NCBI RefSeq assembly: GCF_036240795.1
Contig: NZ_CP108454.1
Span: 7,500,001-7,564,000 of the forward strand
Reading direction: 5' to 3'
Length of the DNA stretch: 64,000 nt
DNA from: Streptomyces sp. NBC_01268
GTDB taxonomy: Bacteria; Actinomycetota; Actinomycetes; Streptomycetales; Streptomycetaceae
Notes under the pieces: model-generated
Database searches by the model: none
Told to the model about the DNA's origin: nothing
What the model saw: the letters and a program-made list of their open reading frames with translations, nothing else
Shown: positions 26,494 to 34,300 of the stretch, in pieces
Layout: every line of letters begins with the position of its first letter
Numbering within the stretch: the stretch's first letter is position 1
Made by a program: the position numbers and the translations under genes

Positions 26494-28452
26494 TCACTTC
26501 GGCGGGCTGACGATCTCCTTCAGCCGGTCCAGGTCCTGCGCGGTGAATCCGGACGGGCGCATGACGGCGTTCCAGCCGTCCACGTACGCGGCCTTGTACA
26601 CGTGCCCGTGACCGTCCGGCACTCCCGTGGAGAACGGCAGGTCGGCGGTGACCTGCCAGAACGTCACGAACGGGATCCAGACCATCGAGCCGAGCACGTC
26701 GGTCCCCGGCGTCTGACCGATCCAGTCGGGTTCGCTCAGAGCCAGGTCCGGACTCCACCAGACGATCGGGTCGGAGGGGTGCATGAGGTACAGGACCCTC
26801 GTCCCGTCCCAGGCGCGGCCCGCCGGGGGGATCCCGGTGGCCGGGTCGTCGGTGAACCGGACGGTCCGCCCCTCCTGGTAGACGGGCTCGATCTCCGGGC
26901 TCCCCGGCTCCCGGTGGTCGCTGAACTCGCGGAAGAGCGTGTTGAAGTTGGGCGGGCCCGCGAACAGGGTGCCGGCGGTGCGGTTGCGCAGGTCGTACTC
27001 CCCGCTGAAGGCCGCCTCGCCGCCGAACGAACCCAGGCTCTCGCCCGCCACGAACAGCCGCGGGCGGTGGTCCTGGGGCAGCTTGGACCACACGTCGTAC
27101 ACCGCGTCGAACAGCTCGCGGCCGGCCTCGCGGGCCTTGGACTGGTCGACGAGGTACGACATCCACGACGGCAGGTACGAATACTGCATCGACACGGTCG
27201 CCGCGTCCCCGTCGCCGAGGTACTCGAACGAGTCCACGGCGGCCGGGTCCACCCAGCCACTGCCCGTGGTGGTGATGACCAGCAGGTTCTCCCGGTCGAA
27301 ACCGCCCGCCCGCCGGAGGTCCGCGACCGCCCGCTCCGCCCGGCCCTCCGCGCTGTCGGCCGTCTCCAGACCCGCGTACGCCCGCACGGGCTCCTGCGCC
27401 GCGCGGTGCGTGAACGCGCCGATCTGCGCGGCCGTCGGACCGCCGCCGGTGAAGGCCCGGCCCTGGTAGCCCAGCGAGTCCCACGGCACCAGCGAACCCG
27501 GCCCGCCCGAGCGCAGGGCGGAGGTGGGCTGGTGCACGCCCTGGGGCGTCTCCGTGTCCCGCAGCGAGAAGGCCTCGTTCATCGCGTTCACGAAGCCGGC
27601 GAGCAGCACCCCGCTGAACACGGACCACGCCAGGGCCGCCACCAGGGTCCAGCCGACCACCCGCGCGGCCTTCGGACCCACCCAGCGCCCGAGCAGGCGG
27701 GCGGCCCAGTGGTACGCGCGCCGCAGGCCCCGCCCGAGGAGCAGCAGCAGCCAGAAGACGAGGACGGCGACGAACGGACAGGCGACGGCGCCGGGGACGC
27801 TGTAGTCGGGGTTGCCCATGAGCCCGCGGATCTCGTGCTGCCAGTACTGCCCGAGCCCGAACGCCACGCCGAACAGCACGACCGCGGCGACGATCAGCAC
27901 CTGCCAGGAACGGCGCGAGGCGGTCCGGGCCTCCCGGTCGGCGAACGCCCGCCACACATGGGCCGCGACGACGCCGAGGCCGTATCCGATGGCCCCGCTG
28001 ATCCCGGCGATCAGCCCCTGGAGGACTCCGCCGCGAGGCAGCAGCGACGGCGTGAAGGACAGACAGGCGAGGAGGAGCCCGCCCCAGCAGCCCGGCACCG
28101 TGAGCCGCGGCCACCAGCGGCGACGCCTCCCGGGCTTCCCGGCCTCCGGCTCCGGCTCTTCGGCACGGGTCCGGCGCGCGGGCTCGGGGCGTTCCTCCGG
28201 CGGGGGCGCGGACGGACCGCGGGGCGGGGTCTGTCCGTCGGGCGGGGGCGGGGTCTGTCCGTCGGGCGGGGGCGCGGACGGACCGTCGGACGGGGGCGCG
28301 GTGTGTCCGTCGGGCGGGGTCGGTCCGTCCGGCGGGGGCTCGTCGGGCCCGTCCGACGGGGCATCCGGCGGGCCGGCGGGTGAGGCGCCGGGCGGCGCTT
28401 CCTCCGGCGGGCCGGCGGGTCGTTCAGGAGTCATGGCGTCCTCCGCGGTCAT
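26494..28452 (-). CDS. Membrane-anchored alpha/beta hydrolase (Abhydrolase_9 family)
   Basis: A 652-residue protein starting at ATG 28452 after AGGGGA. Residues about 1-85 are a Pro/Gly/Asp-rich disordered region built from DGQTPPPP-like repeats. Residues about 105-290 contain at least four transmembrane helices (LLLACLSFTPSLLPRG begins the N-terminal membrane domain of this family). The C-terminal hydrolase domain has FVAGESLGSFGGEAAFSG as nucleophile elbow and DGTRVLYLMHPSDPIVWW as the acid region. Streptomyces carry several copies; physiological substrate unknown. It is convergent with the CPBP gene. Confidence 0.83.
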   Translation of the reverse strand: MTAEDAMTPERPAGPPEEAPPGASPAGPPDAPSDGPDEPPPDGPTPPDGHTAPPSDGPSAPPPDGQTPPPPDGQTPPRGPSAPPPEERPEPARRTRAEEPEPEAGKPGRRRRWWPRLTVPGCWGGLLLACLSFTPSLLPRGGVLQGLIAGISGAIGYGLGVVAAHVWRAFADREARTASRRSWQVLIVAAVVLFGVAFGLGQYWQHEIRGLMGNPDYSVPGAVACPFVAVLVFWLLLLLGRGLRRAYHWAARLLGRWVGPKAARVVGWTLVAALAWSVFSGVLLAGFVNAMNEAFSLRDTETPQGVHQPTSALRSGGPGSLVPWDSLGYQGRAFTGGGPTAAQIGAFTHRAAQEPVRAYAGLETADSAEGRAERAVADLRRAGGFDRENLLVITTTGSGWVDPAAVDSFEYLGDGDAATVSMQYSYLPSWMSYLVDQSKAREAGRELFDAVYDVWSKLPQDHRPRLFVAGESLGSFGGEAAFSGEYDLRNRTAGTLFAGPPNFNTLFREFSDHREPGSPEIEPVYQEGRTVRFTDDPATGIPPAGRAWDGTRVLYLMHPSDPIVWWSPDLALSEPDWIGQTPGTDVLGSMVWIPFVTFWQVTADLPFSTGVPDGHGHVYKAAYVDGWNAVMRPSGFTAQDLDRLKEIVSPPK

Positions 28453-28488
28453 GGTCCCCTGGCCGGGCCCCGGCTGCCACTTGGGCCG

Positions 28489-28608
28489 TCACGCGGCCCT
28501 GGCCCGGTTCGCACGCCGGGCCGGCAGGGTCAGGGCCGACAGGAGGACCGCGGTCGTCCGCTCCTGGACGCGTGCGGGGACGACGGCGGAGACGACCCCG
28601 GCGGCCAT
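28489..28608 (-). CDS. Possible 39-residue small protein
   Basis: A short open frame from ATG 28608 gives MAAGVVSAVVPARVQERT and ends ARRANRARAA. Third codon positions are almost all G or C, and the same bias continues in frame upstream into codons reading RRRFLGRYRGRPQLAP, so the real start may be further left in the protein or the frame may be a remnant. No ribosome-binding site or homologue is recognised. Confidence 0.3.
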   Translation of the reverse strand: MAAGVVSAVVPARVQERTTAVLLSALTLPARRANRARAA

Positions 28609-28681
28609 GGGCGCGAGCTGCGGGCGGCCGCGGTACCGGCCGAGGAACCGGCGCCGGGCGGGGGTCGGTCCGCCGGTCCGG

Positions 28682-28951
28682 TCATGGTCCCGCCTCCAGT
28701 GCTCGGCCGGGTCCGTCCCCGCGGACGGCGTCGAGCTCCTTCCGGGACCGCCGCTCGATCAGGATCGGGAGGTACGCCCTGATCCTGGCGTGCTCGAAGT
28801 GCGCGCACGCGCCCCGCACCACCGTCTCCACGGTGGCCACGTCGACCGAGGGATAGGAGGCGACGAGCCGGACCACGAGCTCCGCCAGGGGCACCGACTC
28901 GTCGACGGTTCCCTCCGGATCGACCTGGGCAGCGCGCTGTTCCACCGACAT
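28682..28951 (-). CDS. Three-helix bundle dimerisation domain protein (hypothetical)
   Basis: An 89-residue acidic protein starting at ATG 28951, preceded by GAGGAA. The helices LAELVVRLVASYPSVDVATV, VETVVRGACAHFEHARI and RAYLPILIERRSRKEL correspond to a small three-helix family common in Streptomyces and Rhodococcus, predicted to dimerise. Function is unknown. It lies between the PP2C remnant and the hydrolase gene on the same strand. Confidence 0.65.
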   Translation of the reverse strand: MSVEQRAAQVDPEGTVDESVPLAELVVRLVASYPSVDVATVETVVRGACAHFEHARIRAYLPILIERRSRKELDAVRGDGPGRALEAGP

Positions 28952-29045
28952 GCCGCACCGTTCCTCGCGAGAACGTCCGTCGTCCCTCATTGTCGGCGCG
29001 CCCGGACAAGATCGCCCTCCGGGAAGCGTCCTCAGGGCCCTCCGG

Positions 29046-29507
29046 CTACCTCGGGGCGCGCCCGCGGGGCCGGTGTACGGCGAGCAGGGCCATGTCGTCC
29101 GTCGCCAGGCCGCCCGTGAACCGGGTGACGTCGCCGACGAGCGTGCCGAGCAGCCGGGCGGGCGAGGAGAAGACGGGGCCTTCGAGGCGGTCGGCGGGAT
29201 CGTAGAACGTGCCGGACTCGTCGCGGGCCCCGGACAGCCCGTCGGTGTACAGCAGCAGGGTCGCTCCGGCGGGGAACGTCCACTCGTCCGGCTCCGGCGG
29301 CGCGGGGGAGAGGTCGGAGAGGCCCAGGGGCACGCCGAACGAGCGGGGCGAGAGCGTCGAGACGCCGGCCAGCCGCAGTCCCTCGATGCGGTCGGGCGGG
29401 GTCGGCAGGACGGCGCGCTGGGCCGCCTCCGCCACTCCGCGGGCCGCGGCGAGCCGGGCGCGGCGGCCGCCCGGCCCCGAGCGCGCCGCCCCCGACGTCA
29501 GGGGCAC
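29046..29507 (-). pseudogene. Internally deleted SpoIIE/PP2C-type protein phosphatase
   Basis: From a possible GTG at 29507 the frame encodes about 153 residues: ARGVAEAAQRAVLPTPPDRI, the standard entry into a Streptomyces SpoIIE-type phosphatase domain, is followed within 15 residues by PLGLSDLSPAPPEPDEWTFP, LLLYTDGLSGARDESGTFY and TDDMALLAVHR, its C-terminal third. About 140 residues between these points, including the GGDFYD metal-binding motif and the GHPPPLLL motif, are absent. The junction lies near 29340-29362. The N-terminal membrane domain found in full relatives is also missing. It cannot be an active phosphatase. Confidence 0.7.
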
Positions 29508-29625
29508 CTGGCGCGCCGCCCTCGCCGCGGGGACGGGAGGCCGCCGTGCGCGGCCCGGGCGTTCGAGGAGCCGCGGGTCGCCGACGCTAGCATCGGCACG
29601 TCGCCGACAACTGGAGTTCACCGTC

Positions 29626-30501
29626 ATGCCCTTGCCGCGCATCGGAGTCGTCATCGTCACCATGGGCAACCGCCCGCGGGAGCTGGAGGCGCTGCTCGCT
29701 TCGGTGGAGAAGCAGGACGTCCCCGCGACGCGCGTGGTCCTGGTGGGCAACGCGACCCCGCTGACCGACGTCATGACGGACGCGACCAAGATCCCGCTGA
29801 CCGAGAACCTGGGCTGCCCCGGTGGCCGCAACGTCGGCCTGGAACTGCTGCGCGACTCGGGCGAGGTGGACGTCGTCGTCGAGCTCGACGACGACGGCCT
29901 GCTCATCGCCGACGACGTGTTCCGCACGGTCCAGCGGCTCTTCGCGGAGGATTCGGAGCTGGGCGTCATCGGCTTCCGGGTCGCCGACGAGCACGGCCAC
30001 ACCGAGCGGCGCTGGGTGCCCCGGCTGCGGGCGGACGACCCGATGCGCGGCGGCCCGGTGACCGCCTTCCTCGGCGGCGGTCACGCCTTCTCGATGCCGA
30101 TGCTGCGTCAGACCGGCCTGTGGGCCGGGGAGTTCTTCTTCGGCCACGAGGAGTCCGACCTGGCGTGGCGTGCCCTGGACGCCGGCTGGAAGATCGTCTA
30201 CGAACCGGCGCTCGTCCTCCAGCACCCCAAGACCTCCCCGGCCCGGCACGCGGTCTACTACCGCAACACCGCCCGGAACCGCGTGTGGCTGGCCCGCCGC
30301 CGGCTCCCGGTCCCGCTGATCCCGGTCCACCTCGGCGTCTGGATCCTCATCACCCTGCTCCGCACCCGCGAGGCCGCGGGCCTCAAGGCCTGGTGGGGCG
30401 GCTTCTTCGAGGGCGTCAGGACCTCGTGCGGCCCGCGCCGGGCGATGCGTTGGAGCACGGTCTGGCGCATGACCCGGCTGGGCCGCCCGCCGATCCTCTG
30501 A
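29626..30501 (+). CDS. Family 2 glycosyltransferase
   Basis: A 291-residue GT-A protein starting at ATG 29626. RIGVVIVTMGNRPRELEALL is the nucleotide-binding start and ENLGCPGGRNVGLELL a family-2 signature. VVVELDDDGLLIADD holds the DxD metal site, and FFFGHEESDLAWRALDAGW contains the acceptor-side acidic motif. A hydrophobic C-terminal stretch (PLIPVHLGVWILITLL) suggests membrane association. It resembles rhamnosyl- or polysaccharide glycosyltransferases, but sugar specificity cannot be assigned. Confidence 0.88.
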   Translation: MPLPRIGVVIVTMGNRPRELEALLASVEKQDVPATRVVLVGNATPLTDVMTDATKIPLTENLGCPGGRNVGLELLRDSGEVDVVVELDDDGLLIADDVFRTVQRLFAEDSELGVIGFRVADEHGHTERRWVPRLRADDPMRGGPVTAFLGGGHAFSMPMLRQTGLWAGEFFFGHEESDLAWRALDAGWKIVYEPALVLQHPKTSPARHAVYYRNTARNRVWLARRRLPVPLIPVHLGVWILITLLRTREAAGLKAWWGGFFEGVRTSCGPRRAMRWSTVWRMTRLGRPPIL

Positions 30502-30634
30502 CGGGTCGGCCCAGCGGCGCCTTGATAGAAGAATTTTGAATGATCTAATGATCGACGGCTCCGCAGGTGTCGGCGGTCGTCATTGCCATGGCCGTGGCGA
30601 GACGAACGATCCGGCCGGGCGAGGCTCGTTCCCC

Positions 30635-30664
30635 ATGCACCCCCGCCGAGGGGTGCATTTTTCT
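30635..30664 (+). terminator. Intrinsic terminator or leader attenuator
   Basis: ATGCACCCC and GGGGTGCAT form a perfect 9-bp stem around CGCCGA, followed directly by TTTTTCT. This canonical Rho-independent form is uncommon in such GC-rich DNA. It lies 134 bp after the glycosyltransferase stop and 30 bp before the next ATG. AT-rich promoter-like sequence (GAATTTTGAATGATCTAATG, about 30531-30550) precedes it, so it may act as an attenuator in the leader of the downstream gene. Confidence 0.75.
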
Positions 30665-30694
30665 CGTTCGACGGCAAGGGATGTGAAGAGCTGG

Positions 30695-32680
30695 ATGAGG
30701 AGACCTTCCATAGCAGTGGGCTCGGCCGTGCTGTGCTTCGCTCTGCTCGGCCTGTTCACGGGCACGGGTAGCGCGACCGCCGCGCCCGGGCAACCGGCAG
30801 GGACGGCCACGGCATTCGACGGCACGGCGGTGGCGCCGACCATGGGGGCGGCCGAACCGGGCACCGGTGTCCGGTCGGCCGGCACCGGTGCCCGTCACGA
30901 CTACAACGGTGACGGCCGCAGCGATCTGGCCGCCTGGTACGACTACGCGGACGGGCACGACGCCGTACGCACCTTCCTCGCGGGCTCGAACGGCGCTTTC
31001 GCCGCGCCCGGGGTGGGCTGGGAGACCCTCGCGGGCAACTACTGGGTCGAGAACATGAAGCGCCTCACCGGCGACTTCAACGGGGACGGTGTGGGCGACC
31101 TCGCGGCCTTCTACGGTTACGAGGACGGCCGGGTCACCCTGCTGACCTGGGTCGGCCGTGGAGACGGCACATTCGCGAGTCCTCTCCATTCCTGGACCGC
31201 GGCGCCGGGCAACTGGAACTTCGACGCCATGACCGCCCAGGCCGGCGACTTCAACGGGGACGGCCGTGACGACGTCGCCGTCTGGTACGCCTACGGAGAC
31301 GGCAGCGACAAGCTCTTCACGATGCTCGCCCGCCCGGACGGCGGTTTCGGCGCGCACTTCTCCTCTTTCCAGCGGGCCCCTGGGGACGGCTGGTACGTCA
31401 ACCGCATGAAGTTCGCCACCGGTGACTTCAACGGGGACGGTCGTGACGACCTCGCTGCGCTGTACGGGTACCGGGACGGCAGTGTGAAGCTGATGTACTG
31501 GGCCGGGAAGACCGATGGCGGGTTCGCCGAGCCCGTGCACGGCTGGGAGTCCACGGGCTGGACGTTCCGGCAGGCGAGTCTGCACGCGGGTGACTTCGAC
31601 GGTGACGGCCGTGACGAACTGGCTGCCTGGTACGACTACGCGGACGGACACGACGCGGTGATCGGCTTCCGTCTCGGCACGGACGGGAAGTTCGGCGCCC
31701 GGCGGGACATGCTGACCCTCCCGGTGGGCTCGTACGATCGTTCGCGCATGAAGATCGTCACCGGTGACTTCAACGGGGACGGCCGCGACGACCTGGCCAC
31801 TCTCTACGGCTACGCCGACGGACGGGTGAAGACGATCACCTTCACCGCCAAGTCCGACGGTGACCTCAACGGTCCCCTGCACAGCTGGGAGTCCGAGCCC
31901 GGGAACTGGACCTTCAGCCAGGTCCACATGATGGAGGGGTACACCAGCCCCACCCTGCTGCCCTACTGTCCCGCGGTGTTCGGGCACGGCGGGTGGCCCA
32001 CGGAGGCGGATGGCTGGCAGGAAGACCAGATCCGTGCAGCGAACCACCCCAGGGGCCTCGCCCAGGAGAAGAGCTGGGGCGCGGCCGGGGTGGAGGCCGA
32101 TCTGCGGCTGACCAAGAACGGCGCCAAGGCCGTGATGTGGCACAACAGAACCACCTACGGGCTGACCGGATCGTCCGATTCCATCTCGGAGCTGACGTGG
32201 GCGAGCGGGCCGAACCCGCTCGACGGACGCACCATCACGCGCGGCCCCTACACGGGTGAGACCGTGTACACGTTCCGCGAGTGGCTCGACAGCGCCAAGG
32301 CCCTCGGCATGGTCGTGCTGGTGGAGGTGAAGCCGGAGACGAAGGAGTTCCTCCTCAGCAGCGACTCGTCGATCCAGGAGACGGCCTGGAACGAGGTGCT
32401 CGCACCGATCGCGGAGCGCATCGCGTCCCAGGAGATCATGATCTACACGCAGGACAAGGTTCTGGATCAGGTGCTCCGCAGCCGGGTCAGCGCCGCAGGC
32501 CTCTCCGCGGCCCTCACCGGCCTCCCCGACTGGTACGACGTCGTCGACTGGCAGGAGCCGCCCCCGCCGGCCTCCGGCAACTACGCCTCCTGGCAGCGGG
32601 CGCTGGACGCCGACGCGACCCGTCTGGCCACCTCGTGGACGCCGGGCCTCACCGACTGGATGGACGGACGCTGCGTCTGA
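30695..32680 (+). CDS. Secreted FG-GAP/VCBS repeat protein with C-terminal glycerophosphodiesterase-like domain
   Basis: A 661-residue protein. Residues 1-35 form a signal peptide ending ATAAPG. Residues about 70-410 contain six repeats of about 55 residues, each with the calcium-loop pattern DFNGDGRDDLA and an aromatic WYDYADG strand, predicting a beta-propeller-like array. Residues about 420-660 resemble a glycerophosphodiester phosphodiesterase barrel: FGHGGWPTE (first His), GVEADLRLTKNG (acidic metal ligands), VMWHN (second His) and VLVEVKPE (Glu). The family hydrolyses glycerophosphodiesters to release glycerol phosphate. Fusion to a surface-type repeat array suggests acting on cell-wall or extracellular glycerophosphate polymers, which is inference. 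The start is the ATG giving a clean signal peptide. Confidence 0.8.
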   Translation: MRRPSIAVGSAVLCFALLGLFTGTGSATAAPGQPAGTATAFDGTAVAPTMGAAEPGTGVRSAGTGARHDYNGDGRSDLAAWYDYADGHDAVRTFLAGSNGAFAAPGVGWETLAGNYWVENMKRLTGDFNGDGVGDLAAFYGYEDGRVTLLTWVGRGDGTFASPLHSWTAAPGNWNFDAMTAQAGDFNGDGRDDVAVWYAYGDGSDKLFTMLARPDGGFGAHFSSFQRAPGDGWYVNRMKFATGDFNGDGRDDLAALYGYRDGSVKLMYWAGKTDGGFAEPVHGWESTGWTFRQASLHAGDFDGDGRDELAAWYDYADGHDAVIGFRLGTDGKFGARRDMLTLPVGSYDRSRMKIVTGDFNGDGRDDLATLYGYADGRVKTITFTAKSDGDLNGPLHSWESEPGNWTFSQVHMMEGYTSPTLLPYCPAVFGHGGWPTEADGWQEDQIRAANHPRGLAQEKSWGAAGVEADLRLTKNGAKAVMWHNRTTYGLTGSSDSISELTWASGPNPLDGRTITRGPYTGETVYTFREWLDSAKALGMVVLVEVKPETKEFLLSSDSSIQETAWNEVLAPIAERIASQEIMIYTQDKVLDQVLRSRVSAAGLSAALTGLPDWYDVVDWQEPPPPASGNYASWQRALDADATRLATSWTPGLTDWMDGRCV

Positions 32681-32685
32681 CGTTC

Positions 32686-32737
32686 GCACCGGGCCGCGGG
32701 GGAGACGGTACGGTTCGCCTCCCCCGCGGCCCGGTGC
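32686..32737 (+). terminator. Strong terminator after the VCBS-phosphodiesterase gene
   Basis: A perfect 19-bp inverted repeat (32686-32704 with 32719-32737) with a 14-base loop begins 6 bp after the stop codon and is followed by TTT. Confidence 0.85.
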
Positions 32738-32789
32738 TTTCCGCATGCCGCTCCACAGCCGGAGGGACTCCGTCCGCCGTCTCGGCAAG

Positions 32790-32867
32790 AGTCGGCTGCT
32801 CGATCTCCGGGTCGGGGACGGTGTCGACACGCACGTCGGCGGTGCCGTGCCGGGTCAGCGCTCTCAT
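32790..32867 (-). pseudogene. N-terminal remnant of a zinc-dependent alcohol dehydrogenase
   Basis: From ATG 32867, preceded by GGAGGGACC, the frame reads MRALTRHGTADVRVDTVPDP and EIEQPT, the typical start of class III-like zinc alcohol dehydrogenases in actinomycetes. Similarity then stops abruptly, and the frame continues through the terminator of the neighbouring gene. Only about 26 of some 390 codons remain, yet the ribosome-binding site is intact. The rest of the 427-bp gap between 32681 and 33107 shows no other gene. Confidence 0.65.
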
Positions 32868-33078
32868 CGCGGTCCCTCCTCGCCCGCCGCGGCCCGACCA
32901 CGACCGCCGGGCATGGCTCGACGGTGCTCCTGTCCGGCGCGAGTGCCCCGTTCCCGGCCGAGTACGCCCGGAGTCCGTGAGGGATCGGGGGCGGGGCAGC
33001 CAGGGATCGGGGGACGCGAGAGGAGGAACCGGTGTCCAGGGCCCGGTTTGCGCGAGGACTGCAACTGGCTGTCATTCT

Positions 33079-33105
33079 CTTGCGCTCCTTGCGCTAGTCT
33101 TGCGC
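33079..33105. promoter_or_regulatory. Triple CTTGCGC repeat at the LacI-gene promoter
   Basis: CTTGCGC occurs at 33079-33085, 33088-33094 and 33099-33105, ending 2 bp before the ATG. A TAGTCT -10 (33095-33100) is embedded, with only 7 bp to the start codon, so the transcript is probably leaderless and a bound repressor would cover the promoter. Related TTGCG elements lie upstream of the second glucanase and of the sugar-binding protein. Confidence 0.6.
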
Positions 33106-33107
33106 GC

Positions 33108-34118
33108 ATGACGCGACGACTTGCTCAGGTGGCGAAGAAGGTGGGGGTCAGCGAGGCGACGGTCAGCCGTGTCCTCAATGGCAAGCCGGGGGTCTCCGAG
33201 GCCACCCGCCAGTCGGTGCTCACCGCCCTGGACGTGCTGGGCTACGAGCGGCCCACCCAGCTCAGGGGCGAGCGCGCCCGACTCGTCGGCCTCGTCCTGC
33301 CCGAGCTGCAGAACCCCATCTTCCCGGCCTTCGCCGAGGTCATCGGGGGCGCCCTCGCCCAGCAGGGGCTCACCCCCGTCCTCTGCACCCAGACCAAGGG
33401 CGGCGTCTCCGAGGCCGACTACGTGGACCTGCTGCTCCAGCAGCAGGTCTCCGGCGTGGTCTTCGCGGGCGGGCTCTTCGCGCAGGCCGACGCCCCGCAC
33501 GACCACTACCACCAGCTCGCCGAGCGCAACATCCCGGTCGTCCTGATCAACGCCTCCATCGAGGGGCTCGACTTCCCCTGCGTCGCCTGCGACGACGCCG
33601 TCGCCGTCGAACAGGCCTGGCGCCACCTGGCCTCGCTCGGGCACGAGAAGATCGGCCTGCTCCTGGGCCCCGCCGACCACGTGCCCTCCCGGCGCAAGCT
33701 GGCGGCCGCGCTCGCCGCCGCCGAGGCGGCCGGCACGCCGCTGCCCGAGGAGCGGATCGTGCGCTCGATCTTCTCGCTCGAAGGCGGCCAGGCCGCCGCC
33801 AACGGCCTCCTCGACCAGGGTGTCACCGGCATCGTCTGCGCCAGCGACCCCCTCGCCCTCGGGGCGATCAGGGCGGCCCGCCGGCGCGGACTCTCCGTCC
33901 CCGGCGACGTGTCGGTCGTCGGCTTCGACGACTCCGCCTTCATGAACTGCACCGAGCCGCCGCTGTCGACGGTCCGTCAGCCCATCGAGGCCATGGGGCG
34001 GGCCGCCGTCGAGCTGCTCTGCTCCCAGATCCAGGGCGTCCACTCGCACCCGGGCGAGCTGCTCTTCGAGCCCGAGCTCGTCGTGCGCGGTTCGACCGCC
34101 CCGCCGCCGGCCCGCTAG
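33108..34118 (+). CDS. LacI-family transcriptional regulator of the alpha-glucan locus
   Basis: A 336-residue regulator. Residues about 3-55 form the LacI HTH (RLAQVAKKVGVSEATVSRVL) with hinge helix. Residues about 60-335 form a periplasmic-binding-like effector domain (VGLVLPELQNPIFPAFAEVI ... FDDSAFMNCTEPPLSTVRQP). It precedes two secreted glucanases, a sugar ABC importer and an alpha-glucosidase, so it probably represses them until a glucan-derived oligosaccharide binds. Repeats in its own promoter suggest autoregulation. Confidence 0.9.
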   Translation: MTRRLAQVAKKVGVSEATVSRVLNGKPGVSEATRQSVLTALDVLGYERPTQLRGERARLVGLVLPELQNPIFPAFAEVIGGALAQQGLTPVLCTQTKGGVSEADYVDLLLQQQVSGVVFAGGLFAQADAPHDHYHQLAERNIPVVLINASIEGLDFPCVACDDAVAVEQAWRHLASLGHEKIGLLLGPADHVPSRRKLAAALAAAEAAGTPLPEERIVRSIFSLEGGQAAANGLLDQGVTGIVCASDPLALGAIRAARRRGLSVPGDVSVVGFDDSAFMNCTEPPLSTVRQPIEAMGRAAVELLCSQIQGVHSHPGELLFEPELVVRGSTAPPPAR

Positions 34119-34146
34119 CGGGAGCGCCGCACCGCTTCCTCCTCAT

Positions 34147-34192
34147 AGGCACCGTTTCCTGCCGTCGCCCGACGGCTCCGGAAGCGGTGCCT
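34147..34192 (+). terminator. Terminator after the LacI gene
   Basis: AGGCACCG...CGGTGCCT with inner GCCGTC-GCCC-GACGGC pairing forms a long hairpin 29 bp after the stop, followed by TTTGTCATTT. It separates the regulator from the first glucanase. Confidence 0.75.
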
Positions 34193-34300
34193 TTGTCATT
34201 TCCCTGCCCGTTCCGTTGACACGGCCGTCATCCAGTAGAAACCTGTGCCACCAGAATCCGCAAAACATTGACTGTATTACTCAAAAGATTGCGAGTCATT

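Noticed and set aside
34268..34300. TTG 34268 as start of the first GH87 protein
   Set aside because: It would place a rare TTA codon at position 4 and extend the signal peptide; GTG 34301 gives a standard signal. It is not fully excluded.
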